In this document: positions 23,098-35,146 of the stretch, one piece after another | Layout of the letters: every line of letters starts with the position of its first letter | Numbering within the stretch: position 1 is the stretch's first letter | DNA from: Onthophagus taurus | Lineage: Eukaryota; Arthropoda; Insecta; Coleoptera; Scarabaeidae | Direction: 5' to 3' | Length of the DNA: 64,000 nucleotides | NCBI RefSeq assembly: GCF_036711975.1 | Contig: NC_091966.1 | Location: forward strand, 23,195,501-23,259,500 | Notes under the pieces: model-generated | Told to the model about the DNA's origin: nothing | Seen by the model: the letters and a program-made list of their open reading frames with translations, nothing else | Database searches by the model: none | Program-made: the position numbers and the translations under genes

Positions 23098-23859
23098 TGT
23101 GGGTGATTATTAATTTCTTTTATTAAGTTATATATTTTTTATAAGAACATAATGAACCATAAAAGTTGTTTATGCTAAATTTGTACTTTATATAAAATTG
23201 GAATTTGTAGAAATGGTTGTTATATTTCTTTGTAAATATATTTTCTTTTTTGAATACATAGAATATTTAAATTAAAAAAGGTAGTGATCATCACCACTCG
23301 ACGGATGTGTGCGCCTTTTGGTATACACATTACACATATACCAAGCAAGTACAGTACTAAAAAAACTGTATCAATAAGACAGTCATTAAAATTTAAGAAT
23401 TTTATAAATTCCTACTGTAATATTCACAATACTACATATTAAATATCCATCACACATTCCAGCGTAGTTCAAAATATTCCAAAAATATAGCCAGCAATAC
23501 ATCCTTATTTGCCATTCTTTGTTTCGCCAGGCTTGTTTTAGTAGCTCCTAGACCTGTTTCCCATAAAAATGTATTCATATGAAAGAGTCAATGTTTTGCA
23601 TTGATCGATTTTTATTCATAATTTTGAGCAAACCATACAATTTTTGCAGCCTGAAATCGTCGCTCATTGCTGGAGTACATAGCAACTTAGTCTCTCATTT
23701 TAAAAAAATAGTGCATTGCTGTGATCACGATTGCAGACGTCCTGCTTATCAGAAATAAAAAAGAACAAATAACATTGTAATCAACAAGTGATCAACATTG
23801 TGATCAACAAGTGATGTCATTGCGGAACTTACAACAAAAGTTAAAAATAGTTTTGAGAA

Positions 23860-24060
23860 ATCAAGGCCTTGCCTAGCTGTTTTTTTGGATCTAGCTAAAG
23901 CCTTTGACACGGTTGACCACAGTTTTTTTGTTGCGTAAGCTCGATATTTATGGGGTGAGAGGAAACCTTTGAAATTAATGTAGGACGAGAGATCTCAATA
24001 TATGAGGATTGGCCAAAGTCTCAGCTGTTCGGTATCGATGAATGTCGGAGTGCCACCCAA
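23860..24060 (+). pseudogene. Non-LTR reverse transcriptase fragment
   Basis: CLAVFLDLAKAFDTVDH is the reverse-transcriptase motif containing the first catalytic Asp. It is followed out of frame by DERSQYMRIGQSLSCSV and MNVGVPP (the GVPQG box). Only about 65 codons survive, downstream of CASD1 and on the same strand. From 23098 to 23859 I see only CASD1 3' flank and AT-rich sequence. Confidence 0.75.
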
Positions 24061-24069
24061 GTAAACAAG

Positions 24070-24290
24070 AAACATCTGTGAAACATTTCAATTTTAACGT
24101 ACAGTGAATTAAATGAAACATCTTAGAACTACGTTTCATATACGTGACAGATACGATTTTTACGAAACGTATCTAAAGATATGTATCAATAGAAATATTT
24201 ATGAAATATCATTAAAATATGTAGCAGAAACATTTCATTTGAAACATTTCGCAACAAATGTGTCTGAAACATGTCTGGAATATCTTCATC
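24070..24290. repeat. Degenerate array rich in GAAACATTTC-like words
   Basis: GAAACAT, GAAACATTTC and their complements recur many times on both strands (for example TGAAACATTTCAATTTT, CAGAAACATTTCATTTG, GAAACATTTCGCAAC). The same word dominates 54380-54560, where the array is also preceded by CAGTAAACAA. The 62- and 97-codon open frames here look like by-products of the repeat. Confidence 0.65.
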
Positions 24291-24599
24291 AGCGCCTGTG
24301 AACGTATGCGCATGTGCCAAGCCGCGATCACGCGTTGGCGTCTTGTCACATCTTGTTCGGAAGTAAACCAGTTTCTCGGAGAGCTTGGAAGGTACTACTA
24401 AAAGTCTTCGGCGATGGAACACGCCGATTTGGAAAACGTCGTCGATATTCAATTGAAGCTGCAGTAGCGTTTCCATCACAAGTTCCTAGTACAAAAACCA
24501 TATCAGCATACAAACAGTCGTAAACTTAAACGGCATTGTACGCAAATAAAACTCAAATAATTTTAGATTAAACGGTAAGCTTGTCAAATTTGATATAGA

Positions 24600-25030
24600 A
24601 GACGCCACGAGAGCTGGCAGTAAATCATCATTTTCCGCTCTTACAAATGCCATACGTAGTTCACAAATCGCTAGAGAGTAATGTGTGTTGGAAAGAGATA
24701 GCATTAGTTTAATATGTCTGCTGTACAATTCAAATGGCCACGTCGAAAAAGTACGTCTGTTCTTCTAAGGGATGTCACTCTATAATTATAACCTCAAATC
24801 GAAACGTTTTGTGAGCGTTGTCATGAATCTGTTAGTGTTTTCACAAGCCGAAAATGTTTTCTTTGAAAGGAAAATCATTAAATAATATCTTTGACAATGT
24901 TTGACATATAACCTCCATTACTAACATAACCTACATTTATATGTATGTGGTGAAATAATCTAAGTCGTACGTCCATATCTTGATTCATACCATTTTTAAG
25001 CGATCTGTCACTGCCAGCTCTCGTGGTTTC
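24600..25030. mobile_element. Candidate MITE with inverted ends
   Basis: CCACGAGAGCTGGCAGT at 24604-24620 is mirrored by ACTGCCAGCTCTCGTGG at about 25009-25025. The 390 bp between shows no coding signal. The target duplication is not clear, so the outer limits are approximate. Confidence 0.55.
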
Positions 25031-25339
25031 TACTATAGTAAGGTAAATAAGTACATTATTTTACTAATGCAATCATAGCACACTTACCCTTTGAGCCCCG
25101 CGCTGGGCCGTAACGCCATAATTTTTAAATATTATTTTCAAATTCATATAACTCAATAAGTGAAGTGAATCGGACATATGTTCATATGAACTTTTTTATT
25201 ACAAATCATCTAAACAACATGCTCCATTAGTGCCGGGAGAACTTCATGAAACGTCCTGTATTAACGGAAATTCTAAATTCATCTTTAACAGAATCCCACG
25301 CGATTCCCAAAATCTTTGCTTTAATCAAGTTTAAATCTT

Positions 25340-25987
25340 TCAACTCAGTGTTATTATTAACCTTGTAACTATTAGAATTAAATTTTCGTAATTCGAATTT
25401 GCCTGAAAACTCAAAATGCCTGAAATTTCCTGTTTTAATTGCAACACCTTTTGCTCAGAATTTGCACCCGTTAATAGGTCATCCATATAAAAATCATGAT
25501 CAATAGATCTAGCAGCGTCAGGATAGGCAATCTCGTTATCTCTTGCCAATTGATATAAACAACGCGTACTTAAATAAGACGCTGTAGCGGTCCCATAAGT
25601 AACTATTCAACGTAAAATCTTTGATAGTATCATTCGAATCGTCACGCCATAAATTCGTTGCAAATTTCTTTGCTTTGGGTGGATATTCACCTGCCGGTAC
25701 ATTTTAGCAATATCCCCAGTTAACACATAATTATATAGTCAAAATCTCAAGATTATTGATATCGTCTTGAACCACAGGTCCAACCCTGAGCAAATCGTTT
25801 AGAGAAAATCCTGAGGATGTCTTTGCGGACGCGTCAAACACTACTCTCAACTTAGTAGACATTTTAAGAACACAATGGTGCGGTACGTAATTTACTACTT
25901 CGTTCGAAGTATCCGATTTCCCCAATTCATCCGCTCCAACTTCAGACATGTGACCCAATGATTCGTAATCAGACATAAATTTAGTGT
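25340..25987 (-). pseudogene. BEL/Pao reverse transcriptase portion
   Basis: The minus strand reads MSDYESLGHM, then YVPHHCVLKMSTKLRVVFDASAK (the conserved entry of BEL reverse transcriptase), SGFSLNDLLRVGPVVQDD, and after a frameshift YVLTGDIAKMYRQVNIHPKQ with the first catalytic Asp. A second shifted block gives DHDFYMDDLLTGANS, the catalytic YxDD-type box as YMDD. At least two shifts make it non-functional. It continues directly from the frame that ends at 32995. Confidence 0.88.
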
Positions 25988-26369
25988 AGGGGAGAGGGGG
26001 GCACATTGGGACGTTTGAAACATTTTCCAATGTGAAGTCTTTATTTTTGAATGAAATAACTTTATTTCTAGACATTGGCTTTGGGATGCAACGTCTATAA
26101 AAGGTAATTCGCTCATACAAATTTAATTGTTTATTTTTCAAAAACTTCATGCAAATGTCTCAATGTGGGCAGAATGGGACATCCCTGGGGCACATGTGAA
26201 CACACAAGTAAACTTCATATAGGTAAAACTCCCTAACAAGTGAAAGTGCAATTTTTATTGTTTCCAAATACAACAAAATATCGACAGAATATTAAACATA
26301 TCGTTTCAAAATATATTAAAGGAACTTAAATCTATTGAACAAGACATCTGACCCAAAAGCCGCTGCTCC

Positions 26370-26790
26370 CGAATATGAAAGAAAAATATGTATACACCAT
26401 ACAAAGCGGGGCTAATTCATTATTTACGTGAAGATGGAGATGTCAATCTAAGATTAGAATTTTGTAGATGATATTTAGAAAAATTAAATAATCTGCTGTT
26501 TGTTCAAAATGTCATCTGGACCAATGAAGTCTCTGACTGTTCAAAGAAGGTTGGGATTCAATGTATGGTGTGCCCTTTTAGATAATAGAATGTTGGCATA
26601 TAGTATCTACCATAAAAACTTAAACTCAGGTAATACCCCAATATGTCAAGGCAGCACATCGTGCCTTTGGTCGACAATTTGCCATTAAATAAGTCTCAAA
26701 TGATATATTTTCAATATGACGGAGCACCAGCACATAATGCCAGAGTTGTTAGTGAATTTTTAAATACTACTAGGTACAACCTTTGGCAAT
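26370..26790 (+). pseudogene. Mariner-like transposase fragment
   Basis: Fragments LIHYLREDGDVNLRLEFCRW (with one stop), NVIWTNEV, GFNVWCALLDNRMLAYSIYH, and MIYFQYDGAPAHNARVVSEF resemble the middle of the mariner-type protein at 4480-5245 but are from a different copy. It lies inside the 7-kb pogo-like element and ends at the MITE that follows. Confidence 0.75.
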
Positions 26791-27235
26791 AATTGGAAAC
26801 AACGGGCACGTTCAGCCGGTGTCAACTGTTGAGTTGCTATATTAGCAGGCGCGGCTGAACGATATGCTAAGTCAGCGCTGTTACGCAGCAGTTTAGTAAA
26901 TATCTCAACGTAAGTAATCTGCGCTTAGTTTGTCAGCGGTTGTGAAATTCTAGGTTAGGATTAATATTTTTTGTTTCTCCCCTTTAATTTTGAAAACTGG
27001 CAGAACTGTATAAAATGCAATGAGCCTTAAAATCAACATCATCATCCATTATCTCTTGTAATAACACAAAATTTTCAAAAATATTATTGTTGGCCATAGT
27101 TTTAGGTTATGCTGAACTGCTTATTCTCAATTGCTTGTTCAGCCGATTTCGTTCCGCTGTATTAAAGCTCATACAACTAGCTGACTGATTTAATTCAACT
27201 GTTGACACCTGCTGAACGTACCCAATGTTTTCCAT
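26791..27235. mobile_element. MITE with about 40-bp inverted ends
   Basis: GGGCACGTTCAGCCGGTGTC followed by AACTGTTGA (about 26804-26832) is mirrored by CAACTGTTGACACCTGCTGA followed by ACGTACCC (about 27198-27226). It interrupts the mariner-like fragment after 26790. No coding content; target duplication not resolved. Confidence 0.7.
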
Positions 27236-27236
27236 C

Positions 27237-27415
27237 ATGGTATGGTTATCACCATAACAACATTAAGTTTTAAATACATACAATAATTTTAGAAAGAACA
27301 AAAAAAATTGATACATTATATTCCATCATAGTATGTATGGTTATCACCATAGCAACATTAACTTTTAAATACATACATTAGTTTTAGATAGAATAAAATG
27401 AATTTTTGTTAATTA
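27237..27415. repeat. Imperfect tandem duplication of about 90-100 bp
   Basis: GGTTATCACCATAACAACAT near 27245 and GGTTATCACCATAGCAACAT near 27342, each followed by TTTTAAATACATACA, show two diverged copies side by side. Confidence 0.75.
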
Positions 27416-27479
27416 TTCAATAACTATAAGAAATATACCCCACAAACTATATATATTTGTTATCAGAAGAAAATAACAA

Positions 27480-27845
27480 ATTATTTTAGGTCATAGCCAA
27501 CTATGGTTTCCATTTAAAAAAATAAAGTTACTTCTAAAATCTCGAAAATAAAAGATGGGAAAAAAATTCTATCTACGCCACTGAATTCTTCGTAAAAAGT
27601 TGCCCATATAATGTTTTATTTATAATACTCCATCTTTGATAATAAGTGAGATATTCGCGATTGTCGTTTTCGCAAAATTTTCAGTTTTTGCCGATAGGGC
27701 GAAAACAAAAGACGATAGCTGTTCGGAGTTTTTTTCGGCATTAGCATTTTCTCGAAAAACGAGATCATGACATGTAAGCTACTTTTTTTCTATCTCTTAT
27801 AGTTTCGGAGATAGCCTATGCGGACATCGAAATTGGGACACCCTG
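27480..27845. mobile_element. One arm of a CAGGGTGTCCC-ended element
   Basis: Read on the minus strand the sequence begins CAGGGTGTCCCAATTTCGAT next to TA (27846-27847) and continues with ATAGGCTATCTCCGAAACTA, the same family of ends as at 20918. No matching opposite arm was found nearby. Confidence 0.7.
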
Positions 27846-27847
27846 TA

Positions 27848-28560
27848 CAATACTTTGCTAGTACAAAGTCTCCAACTAATATGTTTGGTAACGTGGTTTC
27901 AGGGTCTAATAGAGGTAAAATCTGCTGCATAAATTCGTCATCTGATGCTTCTTTGCTAAATTCACTAATATTGTCTGACTCATTATCGTCATAAATCACA
28001 TGATCATCCGCTACATCACCGCTGTCTTCTACATTCTTTCTTTTACTTGACTTCTGGGTATTTTTTACTTCATCAAACAATTTTTTCTTTCCTTTGGTTT
28101 TGTCTATTATTTTTTGTTTTTAGATTTTATTTTTTGTTTGTTTTTAGATTTTCCTGGTTGTCTCCCTTTCTTCGTCGATTTTTTCCTTTGTGCCTTAGGA
28201 AACGGTCGGACACTTTCAGGAGTGATTACCCCTTCTATCAAGCTAGGGCGGCTGCTTGTTGACGGCGTATTCGTTGAAGCCGAGCTAGAAACTTGTGCTG
28301 AAGTGCTGGCTGTCATCGTAATGTTTCTTTCCATTTCTTGATGGGGTGTATTTGCACGAACTTCTTGAACTGTTAAGGATGCGTTGTCATTAACATATGC
28401 AGCCGCAAAAACATCTCTCGAAAAAATATTTCTGTTATATGGCACTATGCCACATTTTCTAAATCGAGCAAATATTATCCAAAGTAAATGCTTTATAATA
28501 GGCTTGACCGGTTAATTCTGCGATTTCCTAAATGGACACCCGTTTGCCGGGATGGGAAAT
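27848..28560 (-). pseudogene. Pogo-like transposase, C-terminal part
   Basis: Minus-strand NDWLISHPGKRVSI and EIAELTGQAYYKAFT (about 28560-28460), then PYNRNIFSRDVFAAAYVNDN, match the region after the DDE domain in pogo-like proteins (typically GIYPxNPxIFxxxDF). A basic stretch (KKSTKKGRQPGKSKNK) and an acidic tail (DDNESDNISEFSKEASDDEF) follow. It is cut at 27847 by a CAGGGTGTCCC end, which replaces the natural C-terminus. Confidence 0.8.
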
Positions 28561-28579
28561 AAGCCAATCGTTAAGAGGC

Positions 28580-28760
28580 CTACCTAGCTGGCGAAAAATT
28601 CGAAACGAGATTCCCTCGTGAACACGCTTAATGGGGCAACACCGCTCCACGTGTACTCGATCGGGCTGGCGCGCCAGGCCGATGACGACCAGGACTGTCC
28701 GATTGTCGGGTAATTCCCCGACAATCAGCGACGTTGATTTTATTCTTAGTTGAATGCATT
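28580..28760. other. GC-rich patch inside the pogo-like element
   Basis: This 180-bp stretch is far richer in G and C than its surroundings and contains a hairpin TTGTCGGGTAATTCCCCGACAA (stem 8-9 bp, near 28703). It separates pogo protein blocks and is probably a separate insertion. No family could be assigned. Confidence 0.45.
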
Positions 28761-28988
28761 TGAATACGAGTCGGGGCCGCTTTTTGGAACATAGCTGTTA
28801 TTGCTAGTATTTCATTATTATCAATTGTTAGTTACAATTTTTTTTTTCACGAAAAGAGATGTTGGTGGATGCCGATCTTATCAGATTCCTCATTATAAAA
28901 TTGCACAGTATACCAAATTTTATCTGTATATGACAAATCTATGAAATTATTACAGATAATCTATACCTTAGCCATTTATTGATTTATA

Positions 28989-30433
28989 CAGGATGATTTA
29001 TCAGCTCACCATCAAACTTTGACATATGATAGCTAATCCAATTACAAAAAAAAATGTTAATGAACATATGTCCTATTTTAATTAATTACGAAATTATAAC
29101 ACTTTAAAGTTTTCATTTTTATACCATAATTAACTGCTACATTATTTTTAAAACACATAAATATTACAAATATTGTTCAAAATAGAGTCCTTCTGAAGAA
29201 GGAATACATGCTTCACAAAAAAAATGTCTGGTTGATTTCTTGTTCCAGTAGCAGCCATTTGTATTCTGTTTAATGACTGTTTTCGTGTGTTAATTTCCAC
29301 TTGATATACAATTTGTATCATATGACCCAATAAGTAGAAATCCAATGGATTAAGGTCGGGGGATCTAGGTGGCCAAGCAAATGGACCATTACCAATCTAC
29401 TTGTTTGGAAAATATTGATTTAACCACTCGACAACTACTCTTCCGCGATGAGGGGGGCATCATCGTGTTGGTACCACATATTTTGAATTACATACATTAA
29501 GAGGTATATCTTCAAGTAAATCAAAAAGTGTGTTGTTCAAAAAAATCTGTAGTTTACAGCGTTCAAACGTCCATCAAGTACATGCAAACCTAGTAAATTG
29601 TTGTTAAATAATCCACCCCAAACGTTGATGCTGAAACGTTGTTGAAATTTCCTTGGTCTAATCGCATGCAGATTTTGTAATGCCCAGATATGTTCATTAT
29701 GGTAATTATTTATACCATCTCGTGTAAAACATGATTCATCTGTCCAGCGATCATTTGAAATGAAGTCATTATTTTGGGCATGTTACTACAATAACCATTC
29801 ACAAAATGCTAACCGTTGCTGATTATCTCCTGGCTGTAGAGCTTGAACGTTCTGTTTACGATACGGATGAAGGACTTGTCGATTCAATACGCGCCATGCA
29901 AAATGTTGACTTACATGTATGTTGTGTGCTATTCTTCGAGTGCTGATGGAAGGATTATCAATGACAGCATTAATTACAGCTTCTTCGTCCGCTACATTAA
30001 CTACATGCGGTCGAATAGGATTACCTGTTTCTCAAAGTCTTCTGAAAGAATCGCTAAAAACTGAATAATATGGCAAATGACGCTGTGGAAATCTTTCTTG
30101 ATATTCTGATACTGATTGTCGACCGTTTCAATTGCAAAAAAAATACACGAAAATTATATCAGCATACTCTTCAGTGCTATAAGCGTACATTTTGAGTTTC
30201 TTCTTGTATGTAATAATTAAACCTTACACCGAACTGATATATTACAATGACAACTTTGTTTTTGTTGAATGTTTGATTTTACTGACTATTAATAAATTCG
30301 CTGCAGAAAACTTTAAAGTGTTATAATTTCGTAAATAATTGAAATAGGATATATGTTCATTAACATTTTTTTTTTGGTAATTGCATTAGCTATCATATGT
30401 CAAAGTTTGATGGTGAGCTAATAAATCAACCTG
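28989..30433 (-). mobile_element. Mariner-like element, both ends present (1445 bp)
   Basis: TA (28987-28988) is followed by CAGGATGATTTATCAGCTCA; the opposite end is the inverse, CAGGTTGATTTATTAGCTCA, next to TA at 30434-30435. The arms are near-identical for about 127 bp. The minus strand encodes a decayed transposase from about 30180 to 29150: AVIDNPSISTRRIAHNIHVS, LQPGDNQQRLAFCEWLL, WTDESCFTRDGINNYHNEHI (first Asp), FSINVWGGLF and WPPRSPDLNPLDFYLLGHM. Scattered stops are present. It sits inside the pogo-like element, so it is younger than that insertion. Confidence 0.9.
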
Positions 30434-30479
30434 TATTTAAAGATTAAAAATGTTTACACTAGTTGTCATAATTTTTGCT

Positions 30480-30840
30480 CTAGCAGTATATGTGGTTGAA
30501 ATTATGCCACCACTTACAGAAACACCATATATTTTCTGACCCATATATAAACACCATATATAGGGTGCCCATTATTTATGGAATATAGTATATATCTCGG
30601 TAAATGTTGACTTTATAAAAAAACATTTTATACAAAAGTTGTTTAATATTTTATTTGCCATAATAAGACAGCATTCAATTGTTTATATTTCAGAAAACAA
30701 ATGAGCAATGAATAACACTTGAATTTTTTTAAATGGCAATGTACCCTTTCGTTAGGCTTATTTGATAGAGATTGTTTTTCTCTTTACGATGATGTAAAAT
30801 TTTAGTACCCTTATATCAGAAAATGTTTGAAAAAATTTAA
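30480..30840. repeat. Dispersed repeat shared with 13275-13500
   Basis: ATTGTTTATATTTCAGAAAA followed by CAAATGAGCAATGAATAACA matches 13335-13375 in the same orientation, and the similarity runs for about 170 bp (AATGTACCCTTTCGTTAGGC in both). From 30841 to 31540 the sequence is AT-rich with open frames of 65 and 131 codons that I do not accept as genes. Confidence 0.7.
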
Positions 30841-31542
30841 AAATTGTTATTAAGAAAATTTTTAGTTTTTTATGAGTTAATATATTTTTTTATTATTTAT
30901 ATTGTATTATTTATTTTAAAATATACCTTTGGTGCTTCTTTATATTTTTATTTTGTATTTATTTTAATAATTAATCTAATAGTAGATGATCAGATAATTG
31001 TGCAAATATTCTCATTATTAAAAATGTATTGCCACATTTAGACATTGTTTTGCATTCTACGTAAATTAAATGTTTAAATTTAAATTAATGATATACAAAT
31101 TTTTTGATCTATCCGAAAATATTAATCGCTTCAGGTTTGTTTTTCTTGGGAGACACTACGCCGACGTCTCGGTTACTGAGAATACCGAGCTCCACTATGT
31201 CTCGGGCAATGTTTGGGACGGAGCAATATTTGCGATGTTGCCGTATTTATACTCCACAAGCAATCAAAACGGACTACACGTTTTAAACCCATTTTATTTA
31301 AATTTGCTGCATTTAATAAAAAAATTGAACTCTTTAAATATGATTTACTTTACATTCCACTACCTCGTGATGCATTCCGTTTTTAAAAATTTTTTAAAAC
31401 GTAATTTTAGAAACGTTACGCGACAGTTTTTGAAAAAACTAAATGCATCACTAAAAACTATATAAATAAATAGAAATTTTGATGTAACATACATACAAAA
31501 ATTTTAAACGATGGCTGAATAAAATGGTATTCGTTGTTTTTG

Positions 31543-32523
31543 CTAATAGGTTATCCTCTTAAAAACAGATTTCAAGTAACTTTTAAAGGGTCCATATAAA
31601 CACACATCGAGAGGTTGGAGACGATGTGTACAATGAGGTGGAAATGTTACAAATATTATACCATTGTCCCTACAAAAAACTATTGTCTCCAAACTGGTGT
31701 GCGATTCGTGGTTATCTAGTAATATGAGGATGCGATTTTCTTTGGAATCATCCAACCGAATCCTGATTTGTTGGATAATCCTAGGCTACCATTAGGCGCA
31801 CTTTTCATAAATACCGGCTTGTTTTTAGCCCTTGGAAAGACATACACCGGTGGTACTGTCTTTCCGACGGCATTAATGATAGCACAAAAGGTTACCAGTT
31901 TTCCTCTCTCGGCTGAAACTACTTGCCCCACCTGCTTAGTTCACCTCATAGCAATAACTTTTGGTGCCTGAAGGACTGTGGTGACCCCTGTTCCATCAAG
32001 ATTATAGAAATTTTCTGGTGATTCAGATTATCGAAAAATTGTTTCACGTTGGTTTCGTTAAAGTTTTTGAGCAAACTCAAACGCTAGTATCTGAGCTTGC
32101 GAATACGTCAGCCCGTAATTTATTTTTGAACTTTGCATTAGATACTCGCACAATTGTTGTTCCTGGTTTGCGGTAAAAACTTGTTGGGTGCTATATTTCG
32201 ACTGAAATGGCCAATGAAATAGGTCGTTTGAATCACTTTCTACTGTGGCAAGATTCGTGGTCTCAGGCGGCAAGTTGTTATTTTTATTATTTTCCTCTCA
32301 TTCATCATCTTCAGTCGGTTGCGCAGCAAGAGACTCTGTTTTGTTCTGCTTTCCGCTTTTTGACTTTGCTCAACCTGTTGACTAAGGTAGATTTCTTGAT
32401 ATTATGTGTTGCTGCAGCATTTCTTATTGATAACCTTCCATCAATAACATCTCTAACTGCAGCAACAATGTCTTCCTCAGATATGGAAGCACGATCTGTT
32501 TTTCTCTTGTACGTACGAACCAT
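31543..32523 (-). pseudogene. Pogo-like transposase, N-terminal and catalytic parts
   Basis: From 32523 downwards: a psq-type helix-turn-helix (EEDIVAAVRDVIDGRLSIR, NAAATHNIKKSTLVNRLSK), a CENPB-like region (INYGLTYSQAQILAFEFAQ), the first-Asp box YNLDGTGVTT (usually DETG), AIINAVGKTVPPVYVFPR, then ILILLDNHESHTS with the second Asp and HCTHRLQPLDVCLYGPFK. Several shifts separate the blocks. The C-terminal part is displaced to 27848-28560 by later insertions. Confidence 0.87.
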
Positions 32524-32994
32524 TTTTTATGTCCTGAGTCCTGAAACATTTTTTCCTTAATTATATCAAGAAATTTTATTTGGAACAGTCTCAATGTGCT
32601 CCTTACCTTTTGTCCCAAAGCGCCCCCACTGACTGTATTGAACATAAGATCATTTGCAAAATAATAGGTTAGGTCTATACAATAAATAAAACCATGAACA
32701 TAAGTCTCAATATTGTGTGTTCTTAGTGATTAATTGATTTTAAACCATTTGCTTGAAATATAGAAAATATCCACTTACCAATTTTCATGCAACCATTTAC
32801 AGCAACTACCATAAAACACTTAAAATTGAATAAAAATTTCCGTACGTCACAAAACAGCGTGAAACGTTTGGAGAATTTAAAGCAAGGTATTGCCCTCTGG
32901 TACACTTTATTAAAAGTAAAAACAGCAAGTAATGGCACCATAATTAAAAATGTTCCATTGTGCCCCATGTCCCAATGTACCCCCCTTTCCCCTA

Positions 32995-34860
32995 CTCTTT
33001 CTTAAATTCAGATTTTTTTGCGAATTTGTTTTCCAATGAGATTAAACGTCGCTTTGCAATATCATAGGACTCACCTAAAATTTGAGGATTGTCCTTCAAT
33101 GGCAACGAAACTTGAAAACGACCATCCGGCTCTCTTCGATAAGTATTACGAAAATGATTCTCAACCTCCAAGTCTTCAGGAGATAAATGGTTAACCTTCG
33201 GTGATTCCTCGATTTCCCATAATCTTTCTAAAGACTTCAATAATGCAGTATTCTCATTAATGGTTTTACGAGTGATCAGAAAACAAGAGTTACAATTCAA
33301 CGAAAATGGGATATTCCCTGCTATTGTCCAACCCAGTTTTGTTTTTGGATTATGGATCCTCAATTTCCATTCAATTTGATTTGTCCTACTGACAGTAGTT
33401 CAAAGAAAACTGAAGCACCTAGCAAAATATCTACGCTGTTGGGTTTATGAAAATCAGGATCAGCGAGTTGTAATTTTTCAGGAATTTGTAATCGCTCCTT
33501 ATCATTTTTTTGTTGTGGTAACTTATCCGTAATTTTATCAATTATTAAAAATGACAATTTTTTGTTAAAATGCTTGTTTAATGAATAAATATCTGTCTGT
33601 GTTCTAGTGGTTGCATTAAAGTTCGATTGATTAACTCCGTTAATGGATGCTAAAACCTTAGTTTTTTGTAAATTCAATTTAGATGTAAGTTCAGTGGTAA
33701 TAAAATTTGATTGTGAACAGGAGTCTACTAAAGCCCGACATCTGATTAAATTTCCCATTGCATTTTTTACCAATAATAGGGCTGTAGACAATAAAACATA
33801 TTCATTGTCATTGTTTATCGTATGTGCAGATACCACACTTGTCATTGGAGGATTAGAAGAACGTGAAGTAGAAAAGTCACTTTTTTCAAAATGCAACAAG
33901 GTATTATGAGCATTGTCACATTTCTTACAATTACCTAGTTTACAGTTTCCGTGTATATGACCGGGTTTAAGGCAATTGATGCAAAGTTTAAAATTCTTGA
34001 CCTTTTCGAGGCGTTGTTTTGGCATCAAATCCAAAATTTTTTTACATTGTTACAATGCATGGCTTTCATCGCATAACCTACATTTCGGTTTAGTTATAAC
34101 GAGACAAGATACAAAAATGTGCATGGTTTTGACAAGATACTGTGTTGGATTTGTTATCTTTTCTTTCTACTGATTCAAGAATCATGTACTGTGAAGACAA
34201 AAAGTCAAACAACTGTTTGAGGTCTGGTATTGCATTGGTTTTAATAGAACTTTCCCATGCTCGCTTAGTTTTTGTATCGATTTTATTTGAAATTAAGTGA
34301 ATTAGTAAAAGTGTCCCAATATTCCGTAGGTTGGCCTAAAGTTTTTAACGATATGATGTGTTTTTGAAAATGGTCAATTAATTTTCGCAAGTGTACGTGA
34401 GATTCGCGCTGAACTGGTGAATACTCGTAGAATTCTCTAATGTGTGCTTGTACGATAATCCGCTAAGCTAACTTTTATAGCTACGGTATAATATTATTAT
34501 TGGATGCCTCCAAAGAGTTTATAATGTAAGACGCTTCACCTTTTAGACACTATCTGAGATAATAAAACTTTTGTGTTTTGTTCAAATCATCGTTTTCATG
34601 GATTAATGCATTGAACGCATCGATAAACGGTAGCCATTTTTCATAATGACCGTTAAATTCTGGAAGGGTGATTTTTGGTAATTTGACATTTAATTTATTG
34701 CTGGTTGAATTATCATTGCTACTAATTGGGGTAGAAATTTTAGGGGTATCCCTCGGGGTATCCAATTGTGGGTTAAAACTATCGAGAATCTTACGAGCTT
34801 ATGTTATTAATTCGTAAAATCTATCTTCAAATACCTCTCTATCGCTTTCTTGTGTTGAAT
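32995..34860 (-). pseudogene. BEL/Pao Gag and protease portion
   Basis: Minus-strand blocks from 34765: a Gag-like DUF1759 segment (KLPKITLPEFNGHYEKW), a zinc knuckle CINCLKPGHIHGNC (C-x2-C-x4-H-x4-C) with a second Cys/His cluster, and an aspartic protease ALVDSCSQSNFI, where the usual DSGS reads DSCS. The protease-reverse transcriptase linker follows (LLGASVFFELL, TKLGWTIAGNIP, then VENHFRNTYRREPDGRFQVS). Stops break the frame near 34040 and 33360. Standard BEL order is kept. Confidence 0.9.
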
Positions 34861-35146
34861 CAAGTGATTCGATTTTGATTTGAATGGATTCGTATTCGGG
34901 TAATAAATTAACGACATTATCCAACCTAACCTTCAATTCGTCTGGTTTTTGGTTTGCTTGGTTGATTAAAAATGTTTCGAATCTCGTTATTTTAGATTTT
35001 ATAAGAGTTCGTTTCTTGAGTAGGTAAATCTGATACGGAAATAAAGAAAAAAGACTGACCTTGACCGGCTCGAATGCTGCGGCTACGGCGCCAAATATTC
35101 GTTAAAAATGATGATGCGATAACCAATTTCTTTGGAAATCTGCTCC

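Larger units (their letters stand above)
25989..32992 (-). mobile_element. Pogo-like transposon, 7.0 kb, inserted in BEL/Pao
   Basis: The termini GGGGAGAGGGGGGCACATTG (25989) and, inverted at 32992, GGGGAAAGGGGGGTACATTG are flanked by TA on both sides (25987-25988 and 32993-32994). Excising the element with one TA rebuilds the host BEL frame exactly. Subterminal repeats of the GGGGCACAATG type recur inside each end. It carries a split pogo transposase on the minus strand and was itself invaded by the mariner at 28989-30433, the LTIR end at 27845 and others. Confidence 0.9.

Noticed and set aside
24186..24479. 97-codon minus-strand open frame
   Set aside because: Half of it is the reverse of the GAAACATTTC array; no known motif in the rest.
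25731..26150. 139-codon minus-strand frame that looks like one protein
   Set aside because: It reads from the pogo-like terminal sequence into BEL reverse transcriptase across the insertion junction, so the first 56 codons are not protein sequence.
31070..31465. 131-codon plus-strand open frame inside the pogo-like element
   Set aside because: No recognisable domain, low-complexity Phe/Leu/Asn composition typical of AT-rich DNA, and it lies in a transposon junk segment. A GC-richer part near 31150-31240 could be LTR debris, but no partner LTR was found.
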